From contig CM060200.1 in NCBI GenBank assembly GCA_030562195.1, forward strand, positions 14,632,001 to 14,696,000: DNA of 64,000 nt, in the 5' to 3' direction. The notes below the pieces were generated by a model that did no database searches, had not been told where the DNA came from, and worked only from the letters and a program-made list of their open reading frames with translations. The position numbers and the translations under genes were made by a program. The DNA is from Nipponacmea schrenckii (lineage: Eukaryota > Mollusca > Gastropoda > Lottiidae). Shown one piece after another: positions 33,613 to 45,164 of this stretch (position 1 is its first letter; every line of letters begins with the position of its first letter).

Positions 33613-36600
33613 GAATTGCTTACAATTATGAACGTATTTCGAGAGCCTTAAAATATTATGTAGGCTAAATTTGCAATTACCTAAAACTAGACAATATATT
33701 GAATATCATTTGACCTAGTTTTCAAAGTCATAAAATAATTAGGTCACACCTTCCGTAACGGTTAATGATGGCGAAAATATGAAAATTATCAATTTTTGCT
33801 GTATTTAAGTACACTTATCTCTATGAATTTTTTAAGTAAGCCAAATTAAAAAATATCTACTCGTAGACAATATATTGAATATTATTTGACCTAATTTTCA
33901 AGGTCATAGATTAAGTGGGTCACACCTTCCGTACCCGTTAAAGTGACCTAATTTTGAAAAAATCGAAATTTAAATAATTCGAAAGAAAATACGAAATTTG
34001 AAAATCGGTCTCCAAGAAAAGGTAGATAATGATCCATTGTAACTATGTGCTAAATTTCATCAAAATCGGTCTATCAGTAGTGTCTGAATTTCGGATTTAA
34101 GAATTGTAACGAAAATTCAAAATGGCGGCCGATATGGCAGCTTGACCTAATTATTTAGGTCAAATCAATTACTATTGACAAGTTATTTATAAAACAGTTT
34201 TCACTTTTCACCTAGCAGTTATAGACCGGAAGTTACGTAATTACGTCATTTGAGGCTAAACCGGAAGTGGAATTTTTTTTTCACATTATTTCAAAAATTA
34301 TAAACATATCGCCTATCAACTGGTAAAGTTTCAAAATTTTACCATTTATATTAAAGGAGAAATCACGGTCTGAAATTTTTGCCGATGAACCTTGAATATT
34401 GAATTGCAAATCGTGGGTAATATATTTAACCTAATTGCATAAAACCTATAATTGTTAGTTGACAAATACATTGAAGTTTTCAAATCTGAAAATCCGGTCA
34501 AAATCGAACTGAAAATAAACTTGCTAAAGCATAAAAACCTGAACTTCCGGTTCTCACTTCCTGTCAGAGATAGAACTTCCGGTTTTGTTTTATTTGATAA
34601 TAGAAATCATTCTAAGATCAACTGTAGATTTAGAATTTCTGCACCATTTACCAGTTTGTCTGCAAACTCATCCAAGAATTACAAAAAAAAAAAAATAAAT
34701 AAAACTAGAATTGCTTACAATTATGAACGTATTTCGAGAGCCTTAAAATATTATGTAGGCTAAATTTGCAATTACCTACATCTAGACAATATATTGAATA
34801 TCATTTGACCTAGTTTTCAANNNNNNNNNNNNNNNNNNNNNNNNNNNNNNNNNNNNNNNNNNNNNNNNNNNNNNNNNNNNNNNNNNNNNNNNNNNNNNNN
34901 NNNNNNNNNNNNNNNNNNNNNNNNNNNNNNNNNNNNNNNNNNNNNNNNNNNNNNNNNNNNNNNNNNNNNNNNNNNNNNNNNNNNNNNNNNNNNNNNNNNN
35001 NNNNNNNNNNNNNNNNNNNNNNNNNNNNNNNNNNNNNNNNNNNNNNNNNNNNNNNNNNNNNNNNNNNNNNNNNNNNNNNNNNNNNNNNNNNNNNNNNNNN
35101 NNNNNNNNNNNNNNNNNNNNNNNNNNNNNNNNNNNNNNNNNNNNNNNNNNNNNNNNNNNNNNNNNNNNNNNNNNNNNNNNNNNNNNNNNNNNNNNNNNNN
35201 NNNNNNNNNNNNNNNNNNNNNNNNNNNNNNNNNNNNNNNNNNNNNNNNNNNNNNNNNNNNNNNNNNNNNNNNNNNNNNNNNNNNNNNNNNNNNNNNNNNN
35301 NNNNNNNNNNNNNNNNNNNNTTTTGTTTTATTTGATAATAGAAATCATTCTAAGATCAACTGTAGATTTAAAATTTCTGCACCTTTTACCAGTTTGTCTG
35401 CAAACTCATCCAAGAATTAAAAAAAAAAAAAAAAAACTAGAATTGCTTACAATTATGAACGTATTTCGAGAGCCTTAAAATATTATGTAGGCTAAATTTG
35501 CAATTACCTACATCTAGACAATATATTGAATATCATTTGACCTAGTTTTCAAAGTCATAAAATAATTAGGTCACACCTTCCGTAACGGTTAATGATGGCG
35601 AAAATATGAAAATTATCAATTTTTGCTGTATTTAAGTACACTTATCTCTATGAATTTTTTAAGTAAGCCAAATTATAAAATATCTACTCGTAGACAATAT
35701 ATTGAATATTATTTGACCTAATTTTCAAGGTCATAGATTAAGTGGGTCACACCTTCCGTACCCGTTAAAGTGACCTAATTTTGAAAAAATCGAAATTTAA
35801 ATAATTCGAAAGAAAATACGAAATTTGAAAATCGGTCTCCAAGAAAAGGTAGATAATGATCCATTGTATCTATGTGCTAAATTTCATCGAAATCGGTCTA
35901 TCAGTAGTGTCTGAATTTCGGATTTAAGAATTGTAACGAAAATTCAAAATGGCGGCCGATATGGCAGCTTGACCTAATTATTTAGGTCAAATCAATTACT
36001 ATTGACAAGTTATTTATAAAACAGTTTTCACTTTTCACCTAGCAGTTATAGACCGGAAGTTACGTAATTACGTCATTTGAGGCTAAACCGGAAGTGGAAT
36101 TTTTTTTCTTCACATTTTTTCAAAAATTATAAACATATCGCCTATCAACTGGTAAAGTTTCAAACTTTTACCATTTATATTAAAGGAGAAATCACGGTCT
36201 GAAATTTTTGCCGATGACCCTTGAATATTGAATTGCAAATCGTGGGTAAAATATTTAACCTAATTGCATAAAACCTATAATTGTTAGTTGACAAATAAAT
36301 TGAAGTTTTCAAATCTGAAAATCCGGTCAAAATCGAACTGAAAATAAACTTGCTAAAGCAAAAAAACCTGAACTTCCGGTTCTCACTTCCTGTCAGAGAT
36401 AGAACTTCCGGTTTTCTTTTATTTGATAATAGAAATCATTCTAAGATCAACTGTAGATTTAGAATTTCTGCACCTTTTACCAGTTTGTCTGCAAACTCAT
36501 CCAAGAATTACAAAAAAAAAAAAAAAAAAATAAAACTAGAATTGCTTACAATTATGAACGTATTTCGAGAGCCTTAAAATATTATGTAGGCTAAATTTGC

Positions 36601-38738
36601 AATTACCTACATCTAGACAATATATTAAATATCATTTGACCTAGTTTTCAAAGTCATAAAATAATTAGGTCACACCTTCCGTAACGGTTAATGATGGCGA
36701 AAATATGAAAATTATCAATTTTTGCTGTATTTAAGTACACTTATCTCTATGAATTTTTTAAGTAAGCCAAATTAAAAAATATCCACTCGTAGACAATATA
36801 TTGAATATTATTTGACCTAATTTTCAAGGTCATAGATTAAGTGGGTCACACCTTCCGTAGCCGTTAAAGTGACCTAATTTTGAAAAAATCGAAATTTAAA
36901 TAATTCGAAAGAAAATACGAAATTTGAAAATCGGTCTCCAAGAAAAGGTAGATAATGATCCATTGTATCTATGTGCTAAATTTCATCAAAATCGGTCTAT
37001 CAGTAGTGTCTGAATTTCGGATTTAAGAATTGTAACAAAAATTCAAAATGGCGGCCGATATGGCAGCTTGACCTAATTATTTAGGTCAAATCAATTACTA
37101 TTGACAAGTTATTAATAAAACAGTTTTCACTTTTCACCTAGCAGTTATAGACCGGAAGTTACGTAATTACGTCATTTGAGGCTAAACCGGAAGTAGAATT
37201 TTTTTTTTCACATTTTTTCAAAAATTATAATCATATCGCCTATCAACTGGTAAAGTTTCAAAATTTTACCATTTATATTAAAGGAGAAATCACGGTCTGA
37301 AATTTTTGCCGATGACCCTTGAATATTGAATTGCAAATCGTGGGTAAAATATTTAACCTTATTGCATAAAACCTATAATTGTTAGTTGACAAATACATTG
37401 AAGTTTTCAAATCTGAAAATCCGGTCAAAATCGAACCGAAAATAAACTTGCTAAAGCAAAAAAACCTGAACTTCCGGTTCTCACTTCCTGTCAGAGATAG
37501 AACTTCCGGTTTTGTTTTATTTGATAATAGAAATCATTCTAAGATCAACTGTAGATTTAGAATTTCTGCACCTTTTACCAGTTTGTCTGCAAACTCATCC
37601 AAGAATTACAAAAAAAAAAAAATAAAATAAAACTAGAATTGCTTACAATTATGAACGTATTTCGAGAGCCTTAAAATATTATGTAGGCTAAATTTGCAAT
37701 GACCTACATCTAGACAATATATTGAATATCATTTGACCTAGTTTTCAAAGTCATAAAATAATTAGGTCACACCTTCCGTAACGGTTAATGATGGCGAAAA
37801 TATGAAAATTATCAATTTTTGCTGTATTTAAGTACACTTATCTCTATGAATTTTTTTAAGTAAGCCAAATTAAAAAATATCTACTCGTAGACAATATATT
37901 GAATATTATTTGACCTAATTTTCAAGGTCATAGATTAAGTGGGTCACATCTTCCGTACCCGTTAAAGTGACCTAATTTTGAAAAAAATCAAAATTTAAAT
38001 AATTCGAAAGAAAATACGAAATTTGAAAATCGGTCTCCAAGAAAAGGTAGATAATGATCCATTGTATCTATGTGCTAAATTTCATCAAAATCGGTCTATC
38101 AGTAGTGTCTGAATTTCGGATTTAAGAATTGTAACGAAAATTCAAAATGGCGGCCGATATGGCAGCTTGACCTAATTATTTAGGTCAAATCAATTACTAT
38201 TGACAAGTAATTTATTTAACAGTTTTCACTTTTCACCTAGCAGTTATAGACCGGAAGTTACGTAATTACGTCATTTGAGGCTAAACCGGAAGTGGATTTT
38301 TTTTTTTCACATTTTTTCAAAAATTATAAACATATCGCCTATCAACTGGTAAAGTTTCAAAATTTTACCATTTATATTAAAGGAGAAATCACGGTCTGAA
38401 ATTTTTGCCGATGACCCTTGAATATTGAATTGCAAATCGTGGATAAAATATTTAACCTAATTGCATAAAACCTATAATTGTTAGTTGACAAATACATTGA
38501 TGTTTTCAAATCTGAAAATCCGGTCAAAATCGAACTGAAAATAAACTTGCTATAGCAAAAAAACCTGAACTTCCGGTTCTCACTTCCTGTCAGAGATAGA
38601 ACTTCCGGTTTTGTTTTATTTGATAATAGAAATCATTCTAAGATCAACTGTAGATTTAGAATTTCTGCACCTTTTACCAGTTTGTCTGCAAACTCATCCA
38701 AGAATTACAAAAAAAAAAAAAAAAAAAAAAAATAAAAT
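33613..38738 (-). mobile_element. Head-to-tail array of ~1.1-kb Helitron-like units (with assembly gap)
   Basis: Unit starts (ACTAGAATTGCTTACAATTA) at about 33610, 34705, 35436, 36536 and 37631 give a 1095-1100-bp period. On the minus strand each unit ends in a hairpin AATTG-TAAG-CAATT followed at once by CTAG and T residues, a CTRR-type Helitron 3' end. Units are separated by A/T runs of 12-20 bp. The sequence is very uniform between copies (a few percent difference by eye). Each contains a perfect everted palindrome TGACCTAATTATTTAGGTCA, AAAATGGCGGCC and CCGGAAGT motifs. No Rep/helicase gene, so non-autonomous. A single unit lies at 58859-59933. Short ORFs recurring at 34452, 36350 and 37379 are part of the repeat. 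Confidence 0.75.
34821..35320. other. Assembly gap (500 N)
   Basis: Exactly 500 N inside the array. Flanking unit starts are only 731 bp apart counting the Ns, less than one period, so the gap length is nominal and the copy number is unknown. Confidence 0.99.
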
Positions 38739-39112
38739 AATCCGAACGATTACAATACGTTTTCGCCAAAGTCGAAATACGTAATAATCCGAACGATTAC
38801 AATACGTTTTCGCCAAAGTCGAAATACGTAATAATCCGAACGATTACAATACGTTTTCGCCAAAGTCGAAATACGTAATAATCCGAACGATTACAATACG
38901 TTTTCGCCAAAGTCGAAATACGTAATAATCCGAACGATTACAATACGTTTTCGCCAAAGTCGAAATACGTAATAATCCGAACGATTACAATACGTTTTCG
39001 CCAAAGTCGAAATACGTAATAATCCGAACGATTACAATACGTTTTCGCCAAAGTCGAAATACGTAATAATCCGAACGATTACAATACGTTTTCGCCAAAG
39101 TCGAAATACGTA
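38739..39112 (+). repeat. Eight near-identical 47-bp tandem repeats
   Basis: CCGAACGATTACAATACG recurs at 38742, 38789, 38836, 38883, 38930, 38977, 39024 and 39071, a constant 47-bp period with no difference seen. Two more copies lie in reverse orientation at 54691-54784. Confidence 0.95.
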
Positions 39113-39670
39113 ACCAGTAGAAGATATGAAAATAATTCAACTAAACCAGTTAAAGAACAGCCAGTATAGGATATGAAACTAACTCAACTAAACCAGTTAA
39201 AGAACAGCCAGTATAGGATATGAAACTAACTCAACTAAACCAGTAAAAGAACAACCAGTACAGGATATGAAAGTAAGTCAATTTAAAACTAGTAAAAGAA
39301 CAACACGTATAGGATATGAAACTAAATCATCTAAACCAGTAAAAGAAACAAAACGTAAAGGATATGAAACTAACTCAACTAAATCAGTAAAAGAACAGCC
39401 AGTATAGGATATGAAACTAACTCAACTAAATCAGTAAAAGAACAGCCAGTATAGGATATGGAACTAACTCATCTATACCAGTAAAAGAACAACACGTATA
39501 GGATATAAAAAAAATCCATTTTCCAGTAAAAGAAACAACACGTACAGGATATGAAACTAACTCAATTAAACCAGTAAAAGAACAGCCAGTATACAATATG
39601 AAAATAACTCAACTAAACAAGTAAAAGAACAGCCAGTATAGGATATGAGAGTAAGTCAATTTAAAACCAG
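39113..39670 (+). repeat. Right part of the 47-bp minisatellite
   Basis: Units with AGTATAGGATATGAAACTAA and CTCAACTAAACCAGT at a 47-bp period (39164 and 39211, for example), about eleven diverged copies. Unrelated in sequence to the adjacent 47-bp repeat, but it is the same minisatellite as 33441-33612. Confidence 0.8.
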
Positions 39671-40800
39671 TATTTTTTTAACTTGTTTTGTTTTAAAGAT
39701 TTATATATTTGTATCATCATTTATGCTTGTTTTTTTTGTTTTTTTTGTCAGTTCCAGATATATTACTTTCGATTTACCTAACAGAGTCAACAGCTTATCA
39801 AACCAAACCCCTAAACGAGCCCGCAGTTCAGCATCCCCTAGTCCAGCAGATGTTGGTAAACGCTCTCGTAGAGAAGGCACCCCCTTCTCTTTTCCCTTTC
39901 AGATTCGTCGTCCAGACCGTCTGAATCTTCACCGCGTGACCCAGGTTCCGCCGATCTTTCTTCCTTTTGTATCAACAAACGATCCCGAATTCTCCCACCA
40001 AGTCAAGTCGTGTGCCCAGACCATCTCCACCTCGAACCAGATCTCAGTCCGTACCCAATGCTACATTTGTAACAACTACCAATCCAGTACCTATCACCCC
40101 GTCGACAACCATTATATCCGCTACCAAACCCTTTTATCACCAAACCAAGGAGAAATCATCATGGATCTACCTGCTCTACAGAAACCTATCGTAATTATTG
40201 GTTCCTCAAACCTCAACCGAATTACCAAAACAGCTCCCGAGACTGAATTAAAGTCGAAGTGAAAGTGAAAGCCCAGCAGAATCTCAAGACATTCAACGAT
40301 ATGACGATTAAAATCCGACACTGAGAACGCAACAATCCTGAAACCCTACGAAGAAGAATTCGAACCAGTTGATAATCTTCATTGGTCTCCAGAAACAGCC
40401 AAAAATATCTACTTGTTTTGAATACGCCAGCTTCAAGCACCGGCTAAACTAAATACTGGGGATAAAAATATTGAGAGGCCGCCGCTAGGCAAAACCGTCG
40501 TTAACTTGAGCATTCAATCTTAGGCCGCGGACTTAAATTTATTCCGACTCCTAAATTAACTAACTATAATTATCTCCATCCGTCTATTGAACGAATTCAA
40601 CGTAATCTCAGTTGCACATACTTTTTTCGAAACCACCCTCCACGTGGTGCTAGAACATTGTTTATTCCTAATCCACGTGGAAACCATCTAAAACCGCTAT
40701 CCATCCAGAAATATAAACCTATGAGTAACCAAATATCAAATCTTTCCATAACACACGAGAAGCCTAATCTCACGCAAATCTAAACAATTTTTACGAAACA
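39645..40800 (+). pseudogene. Penelope-like element N-terminal region
   Basis: An open frame at 39645-40262 encodes a Ser/Pro/Arg-rich segment (KRARSSASPSPADVGKRSRR) and PIVIIGSSN. After frame breaks, VVNLS...GLKFIPTP-type sequence (40500-40550) appears, followed by YFFRNHPPRGARTL and FIPNPRGNHLKP. The NLS...GLKFxPTP motif is typical of the region just before the RT in Penelope-like elements. The RT domain itself, which should follow for more than 1 kb, is missing: only about 90 bp separate this from the C-terminal part. The first ORF's start lies in minisatellite sequence, so its beginning is uncertain. Confidence 0.6.
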
Positions 40801-40844
40801 TGAAAAATTTCGCATAAGCACAGATAGCAGCTAAAAATAGACTT

Positions 40845-41335
40845 TATGCCAAAGTACCTCCAGGCTTAAGGAGTGCCCCGTGTATGTCAACCAGATGCAA
40901 AACATGTCCCTTTATTTCAGAAACTCCTTATTATCTAAGTAACTCTACGAATTAAAGATACCCGATCCAAGAGCACCTAACATGTGAAAACTCGAATGTA
41001 ATATACTTAATTTCATGTAAAAAATAACGCACTCGTTTTAATGCTCACAGATCAGATATTGAATTTTAAAAAAAAGACAAGCCTGTTTCTAATCATTTCA
41101 ATCTTGACGACCATTCACTTGACGATCTCACCCTAACCCCAATTTTAGCGAATAGAAATCGACTTGCCCGAAGATGAAACTACCAAAGTCCGTCAATCTA
41201 GAGAAGCCCATGGGATTGAGACATTAAATACAGCAAGACCCATAGGACTTAACATTCACCACAGTGTAGGCATAGCACCTTTTGTAGTCCACTTCAATAC
41301 AACCAGTAATAAAGCAAGCAAGATTATAAGAGTTT
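40845..41335 (+). pseudogene. Penelope-like GIY-YIG endonuclease remnant
   Basis: Encodes RSAPCMSTRCKTCPFIS, HLTCENSNVIYLISCKK, then RFNAHRSDIEF, KPVSNHFNLDDHSLDD and REAHGIETLNTARPIGLN. This is the cysteine-rich linker plus GIY-YIG nuclease order of Penelope-like elements. The segment that normally carries YVGETG between ISCKK and RFNAHRSD is deleted, removing a catalytic motif, and at least three stops or shifts occur. The nuclease would have nicked target DNA for insertion. Confidence 0.75.
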
Positions 41336-41610
41336 TCTAGAGAAATTTCCTCTTGTCTATAAACAGAATCTGATAGTGGCATATTCAAAAAATCAGAACT
41401 TAAATGACAACCTTGTTCATAGCAAACTAAAAACAAATCTGAACTTAACAGGTATTATACTTTTTTTTATATATTTTTTTCTAATTTCAGATGAGAAGAG
41501 AAAGAAAATCATCAAACAGATCCGGATCCGCATTTCTCAATAAAATATTTGTTCCACCCTTGGCCTGTACATCTGGGAGATTCAATCCATCCCTTCCCCG
41601 AAATTTATTA
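41245..41610 (+). mobile_element. Penelope-like element 3' end, copy 2
   Basis: Runs on from the GIY-YIG remnant and aligns by eye with 3320-3695, sharing CACCACAGTGTAGGCAT, ATAGTGGCATATTCAAAAA and CTGGGAGATTCAATCC. Confidence 0.65.
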
Positions 41611-41992
41611 ACTGTTATTATAATAAATCTAGAATAAGTATATATTACTAATACTTTGACTTTGTTTCCTATATAATAGAGTACCAGATGATAACAGGTA
41701 AGTCTGACTTTATCAACTGTTATTATAATAAAGCTAGAATAAGTATATTTTACTAATACATTGACATTGTGTCCTATATAATAGAGTACCAAAAATTACA
41801 GGTAAGTCTGACTATTTTTAACTGTTATTATAATAAAGCTAGAATAAGTATATATTACTAATACATTGACTTTGTTTCCTATATAATATAGTACCAGATA
41901 ATTACAGGTAAGTCTCGCTTTTATTAACTGTTATTATAATAAAGCTAGAATAAGTATATATTACTAATACATTGACATTGCTTCCTATATAA
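41611..41992 (+). repeat. Four ~105-bp tandem repeats
   Basis: ACTGTTATTATAATAAA recurs at 41611, 41716, 41821 and 41937. The first three units contain ACAGGTAAGTCT, a consensus 5' splice-site sequence. Confidence 0.85.
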
Positions 41993-42165
41993 TAGAACAC
42001 TCTAAAGCACAACACTTAATTTCAAAGACATTGTATATAATATTGTATTTATGAATTGTAATTATATTACCGGTAAATGGTAACAGATTAATATAAGTTT
42101 CGACTGAAACTATAGTCTTTGTATAATTTGTAATTTGTGAATAAATATTGATTTTAAAAAAAAGG
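41993..42165 (+). mobile_element. LINE 3' tail: paralogous empty site of the CACTA-like insertion
   Basis: AACACTTAATTTCAAAGACA up to TA at 42038-42039 matches 4983-5017, and what follows (ATATTGTATTTATGAATTG, GGTAACAGATTAATATAAG) matches 15130-15263, with no insertion between. Ends with AATAAA and an A run near 42165. Confidence 0.8.
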
Positions 42166-42492
42166 TTAACGGTCGAAACCTTGTCAATAAGTCTAAAAAT
42201 GACCGTAGTACGAGGACCGTCATTATTAGACGCATTGATAAGGTTAAGACAATTAACTAACTTAAAATACAGATTAACGAACAAAAAAACAACTCACTGT
42301 AAATTCATGTTTGTTCTGTTAAAAACAAACAGGTGCTCAATATTTGTCGATCCACTCACTATGTCATTATACTTAGATCATATGTAGCTTAATGTCATTC
42401 TGTAAATTTAGTTGCACTTGAATCGGAAAGGTGCTATATTATATCTTTTTTCTTGGGTAAACCTATTTTCGCAAAAATGCTGTCTACTTAAA

Positions 42493-43014
42493 ATGGATTT
42501 CGGAAACTTTAATCTACAATGGCATTCAGAAAATGATAATCATTCCGACGACAGTGATACTATGTAATTGAAGGGGTCACAAGGGGTTGAAGAGAATAAC
42601 ATGCCTTTGGCTAACAGTGATGAAGAATTGATCATGGCTACTTCGGGAGGTAGAAAAGGATAATATACTTTTGGCTTACAGTGATGAGGAACTGATCAAG
42701 GCTACAAAGGTGGTTGAAGAGAATATCGTTTTCCATTTCTGACAGGAGCGACGCACCTTTACAACGCAGGAGTGGACGAGCAGCATATATCAGAAACAAC
42801 CGGCCATTCATCTGATGCTATCAGATCATATAAAAGAACATCAGAAACACAGGCGAAAGACGTTAGTGATATAATTCAAAACATGACGCCAAACAAGAAA
42901 ATGTGTATAGCGACACAACGTGAATTAGGAGAAGTTAAAGATTCGGGCAGCAGTATGCCAATGAGACAATTTTTATTTGAAAGCGACAGTATCAAGATAA
43001 ATTTAAAGTTTTAA
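42493..43014 (+). pseudogene. Crypton-type tyrosine recombinase, N- and C-terminal exon fragments
   Basis: An ATG at 42493 starts MDFGNFNLQWHSENDNHSDD and stops after about 25 codons; two similar segments (NSDEELI at about 42615, SDEELIKA at about 42680) follow out of frame. After a splice-acceptor-like TTTCTGACAG (to 42747), GATHLYNAGVDEQHISETTG and HSSDAIRSYKRTS are encoded, then a tail to 43014. The HxxxTGHSS...RSYKR arrangement matches the C-terminal H/Y region of eukaryotic tyrosine recombinases (Crypton/KIAA1958-like), with Tyr as the likely nucleophile. The catalytic Arg region is absent, so it is a relic. Confidence 0.6.
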
Positions 43015-43059
43015 TTTGACAAAACCTCATATACGCAAGAGAGTTTGAAGCAAGGATGT

Positions 43060-43440
43060 ATTACGTTCAAAAATGTTTTAATCTGAGGAGTTTTCAATCA
43101 AATATAGACAACTAATGATTATGGCAACAGTCCAAGAGTATGTCGACTCTTGGCTATTTGCCAGTACCATTGTGTTGTATAATGGTCCTCAAACTTCAAA
43201 AGATGACGTCACATATTTTAACAATTGATAAAGGAGTCTTTCAACATATACCTATAGTTCAGAGATTGTGTGAGCTATGTCAGAAAGGGGAGCTGGGGGA
43301 TGAGTTCCATTATATTTTCAATTGTTCTTATTTCTATATTTCTAAGACTTAATACCTCATTACCTATGTCGACCATCATGTATCAAAATGTGTAGTTTAT
43401 TTAAGAGGAAAGAAACTGAACTTGCAAATTTATATGAATT
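43060..43440 (+). pseudogene. LINE C-terminal fragment
   Basis: Encodes CELCQKGELGDEFHYIFNCSYF, closely like the LINE-A C-terminus. Only the last part of ORF2 plus some 3' UTR remains; the upstream part is unrecognisable. Confidence 0.6.
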
Positions 43441-43594
43441 TGTTGTAATCATTATAAATGAATTCCAGTAACTGTTTAATCTGTAATTAATGTGCAGTGA
43501 CTGTAAATAGGCTTATAATTATGAATTAACTTAAATTTGTTCATTGTATGAATTACGGTTGTGTATATTATTATTTGTACATATACTATACTAT

Positions 43595-43726
43595 AACACT
43601 TCCTTGGTATAACACAGATTCTAGTGCTGAAAATTGGCTGAGACCCGAACGGGTTTCGAACCAGCGATCTCAGAGTCTCTCAGCCAATTTTCAGCACTAG
43701 AATCTGTGCTATACCAAGAAAGTGTT
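43595..43726. mobile_element. Foldback element with tRNA-like centre
   Basis: Arms of about 50 bp (43595-43643 and 43676-43726) are near-perfect reverse complements, sharing GATTCTAGTGCTGAAAATTG. The 32-bp centre contains GGGTTTCGAACC, a Pol III B-box-like palindrome. The spurious frame MAETRTGFEPA across it is a known kind of false protein. Confidence 0.8.
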
Positions 43727-43959
43727 ATCCCAATAAAAAAAATATTGTCTCAACACCACTTTCTAAATGACATCAAATCATCTCATACTATGACTCATAG
43801 TGAGATTTTGAATAAGGATTATTATCTTTTACAATTCTTAAAGAAGTATTTGTGAACAGCATGTGTCATATTGAAATTCGGTTAAATCTTAAAATATTTT
43901 GTATTAGTTATTGACCTTATTTTGAAAAGGCGTCTAAATTTTATTATCTCCAAAAAATG

Positions 43960-44350
43960 GACCTTATTGAAAATAAAAAATATCACAAAATATTTGATAT
44001 GAATTATTGTCCCTGTTCCTTAAAACGCGTTCGATTTTGGCTTGTAAACACTCTACAAGGCACATTTCTTTGTGGATTTCGATCAAAATTGTTTTGATCA
44101 CCCTAGGGTGAACCAAAGTAAATCAAAATTAAAAATACTGAAAAATGTTTAATGAGTTATTGCCTTGTTATTAGGTACAATTCGTTACAGATTTTAATGA
44201 AATTTAGTAATATTGTACATTTATCACCCTAGAAAAGAAGTGTATGTTAAATAGGCTCAATATTTCATTCCGCTGATTGTTATTGTATTTTTTATTAAAA
44301 ATCAATGCTGCCAGTGGACGTTATATTACCTTACCTGACAAACAATCTTT
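43960..44350 (+). repeat. 161-bp family fragment with conserved hairpin-side end
   Basis: Diverged units with GAATTATTGTCCCTGTTC and GAGTTATTGCCTTG, ending AATCAATGCTGCCAGTGGACG and TTACCTTACCTGACAAACAATC, a decayed version of the end at 12332-12377. Confidence 0.6.
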
Positions 44351-45080
44351 TTTTTTGTCTCGGACAAAAATAAATAAGCCATTATGTTATTTATTTATTT
44401 ATTTTTTGATACATCCTTACATCATAACTTTAAATATATAAGATCGGCAAACATGTACAATCAAACTTAAGGTATAACTGTATATGATTTGAAGATTAAA
44501 CGCTAAATTTGCTAAAATGACCGAAATATTTTCGCTGCTTAAAGGCTGCGAGTAGCTAATTTCTGGGTTTGATTTGCGGATTGAATATATGTAACTAGTG
44601 AACAGAAGTTATACAACTCTTGTGTAGCGTTATATCAGGGACTTAATCATTTTGTTTAATGATTCTTTACCTCTACATTACTAATATATAATATATACAT
44701 TCCAATTTCAGACCATGAACAGAAAGTATATATCACTTAATTAATAAATTATTCTAATTATGCTTCCCATTATGAAAATAATAATAAAATTAAGTAAATG
44801 TGAGGAGACGAACAAGAAGTAACTTACGTGTCAAATTTTTTCTCACACACTTCACAACTCAATCAACAATATTAAGAAAACAAGGTAACATGTGGCTAGC
44901 CGCACCATACGCATATTTAATCGACATTAAATCGTATTGATTAAGACCTCGAGTAACCTTGCTTAGATCAAAAATAAAAAATCGATCACATGCAACATAT
45001 CTATATTCAGTTTTATTTTTATATTATTGATATTATTAAAGACTTTAATTTTTGATTTTGGAAAAGGAAGGGTTTAGATA
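44351..45080. other. AT-rich, nothing recognised
   Basis: No ORF or array supported. Confidence 0.4.
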
Positions 45081-45083
45081 ATA

Positions 45084-45101
45084 TTAATAATAATAATAAT
45101 A

Positions 45102-45160
<59 letters not shown>

Positions 45161-45164
45161 GCTA
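45084..45164 (-). repeat. (AAT)n microsatellite, probable LINE-D tail
   Basis: About 80 bp of AAT repeats; on the minus strand an (ATT)n tract directly after the LINE-D 3' UTR, like the tail of LINE-A. Confidence 0.8.

Noticed and set aside
34452..37630. Recurring 75-103-codon ORFs (with FKSENPVKIE) as a gene family
   Set aside because: They are the same piece of the 1.1-kb repeat, end in its A run, and have no recognisable domain.
38739..39112. CRISPR-like array
   Set aside because: The 47-bp units are contiguous with no spacers, in a eukaryotic repeat context.
41998..42007. CACTCTAAAG near the empty site as a leftover transposon end
   Set aside because: Only 10 bp, no partner end or target duplication; it aligns with ordinary flank variation of the LINE tail.
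43634..43855. ORF beginning MAETRTGFEPA
   Set aside because: It crosses the foldback and its B-box-like centre; typical false translation of a repeat.
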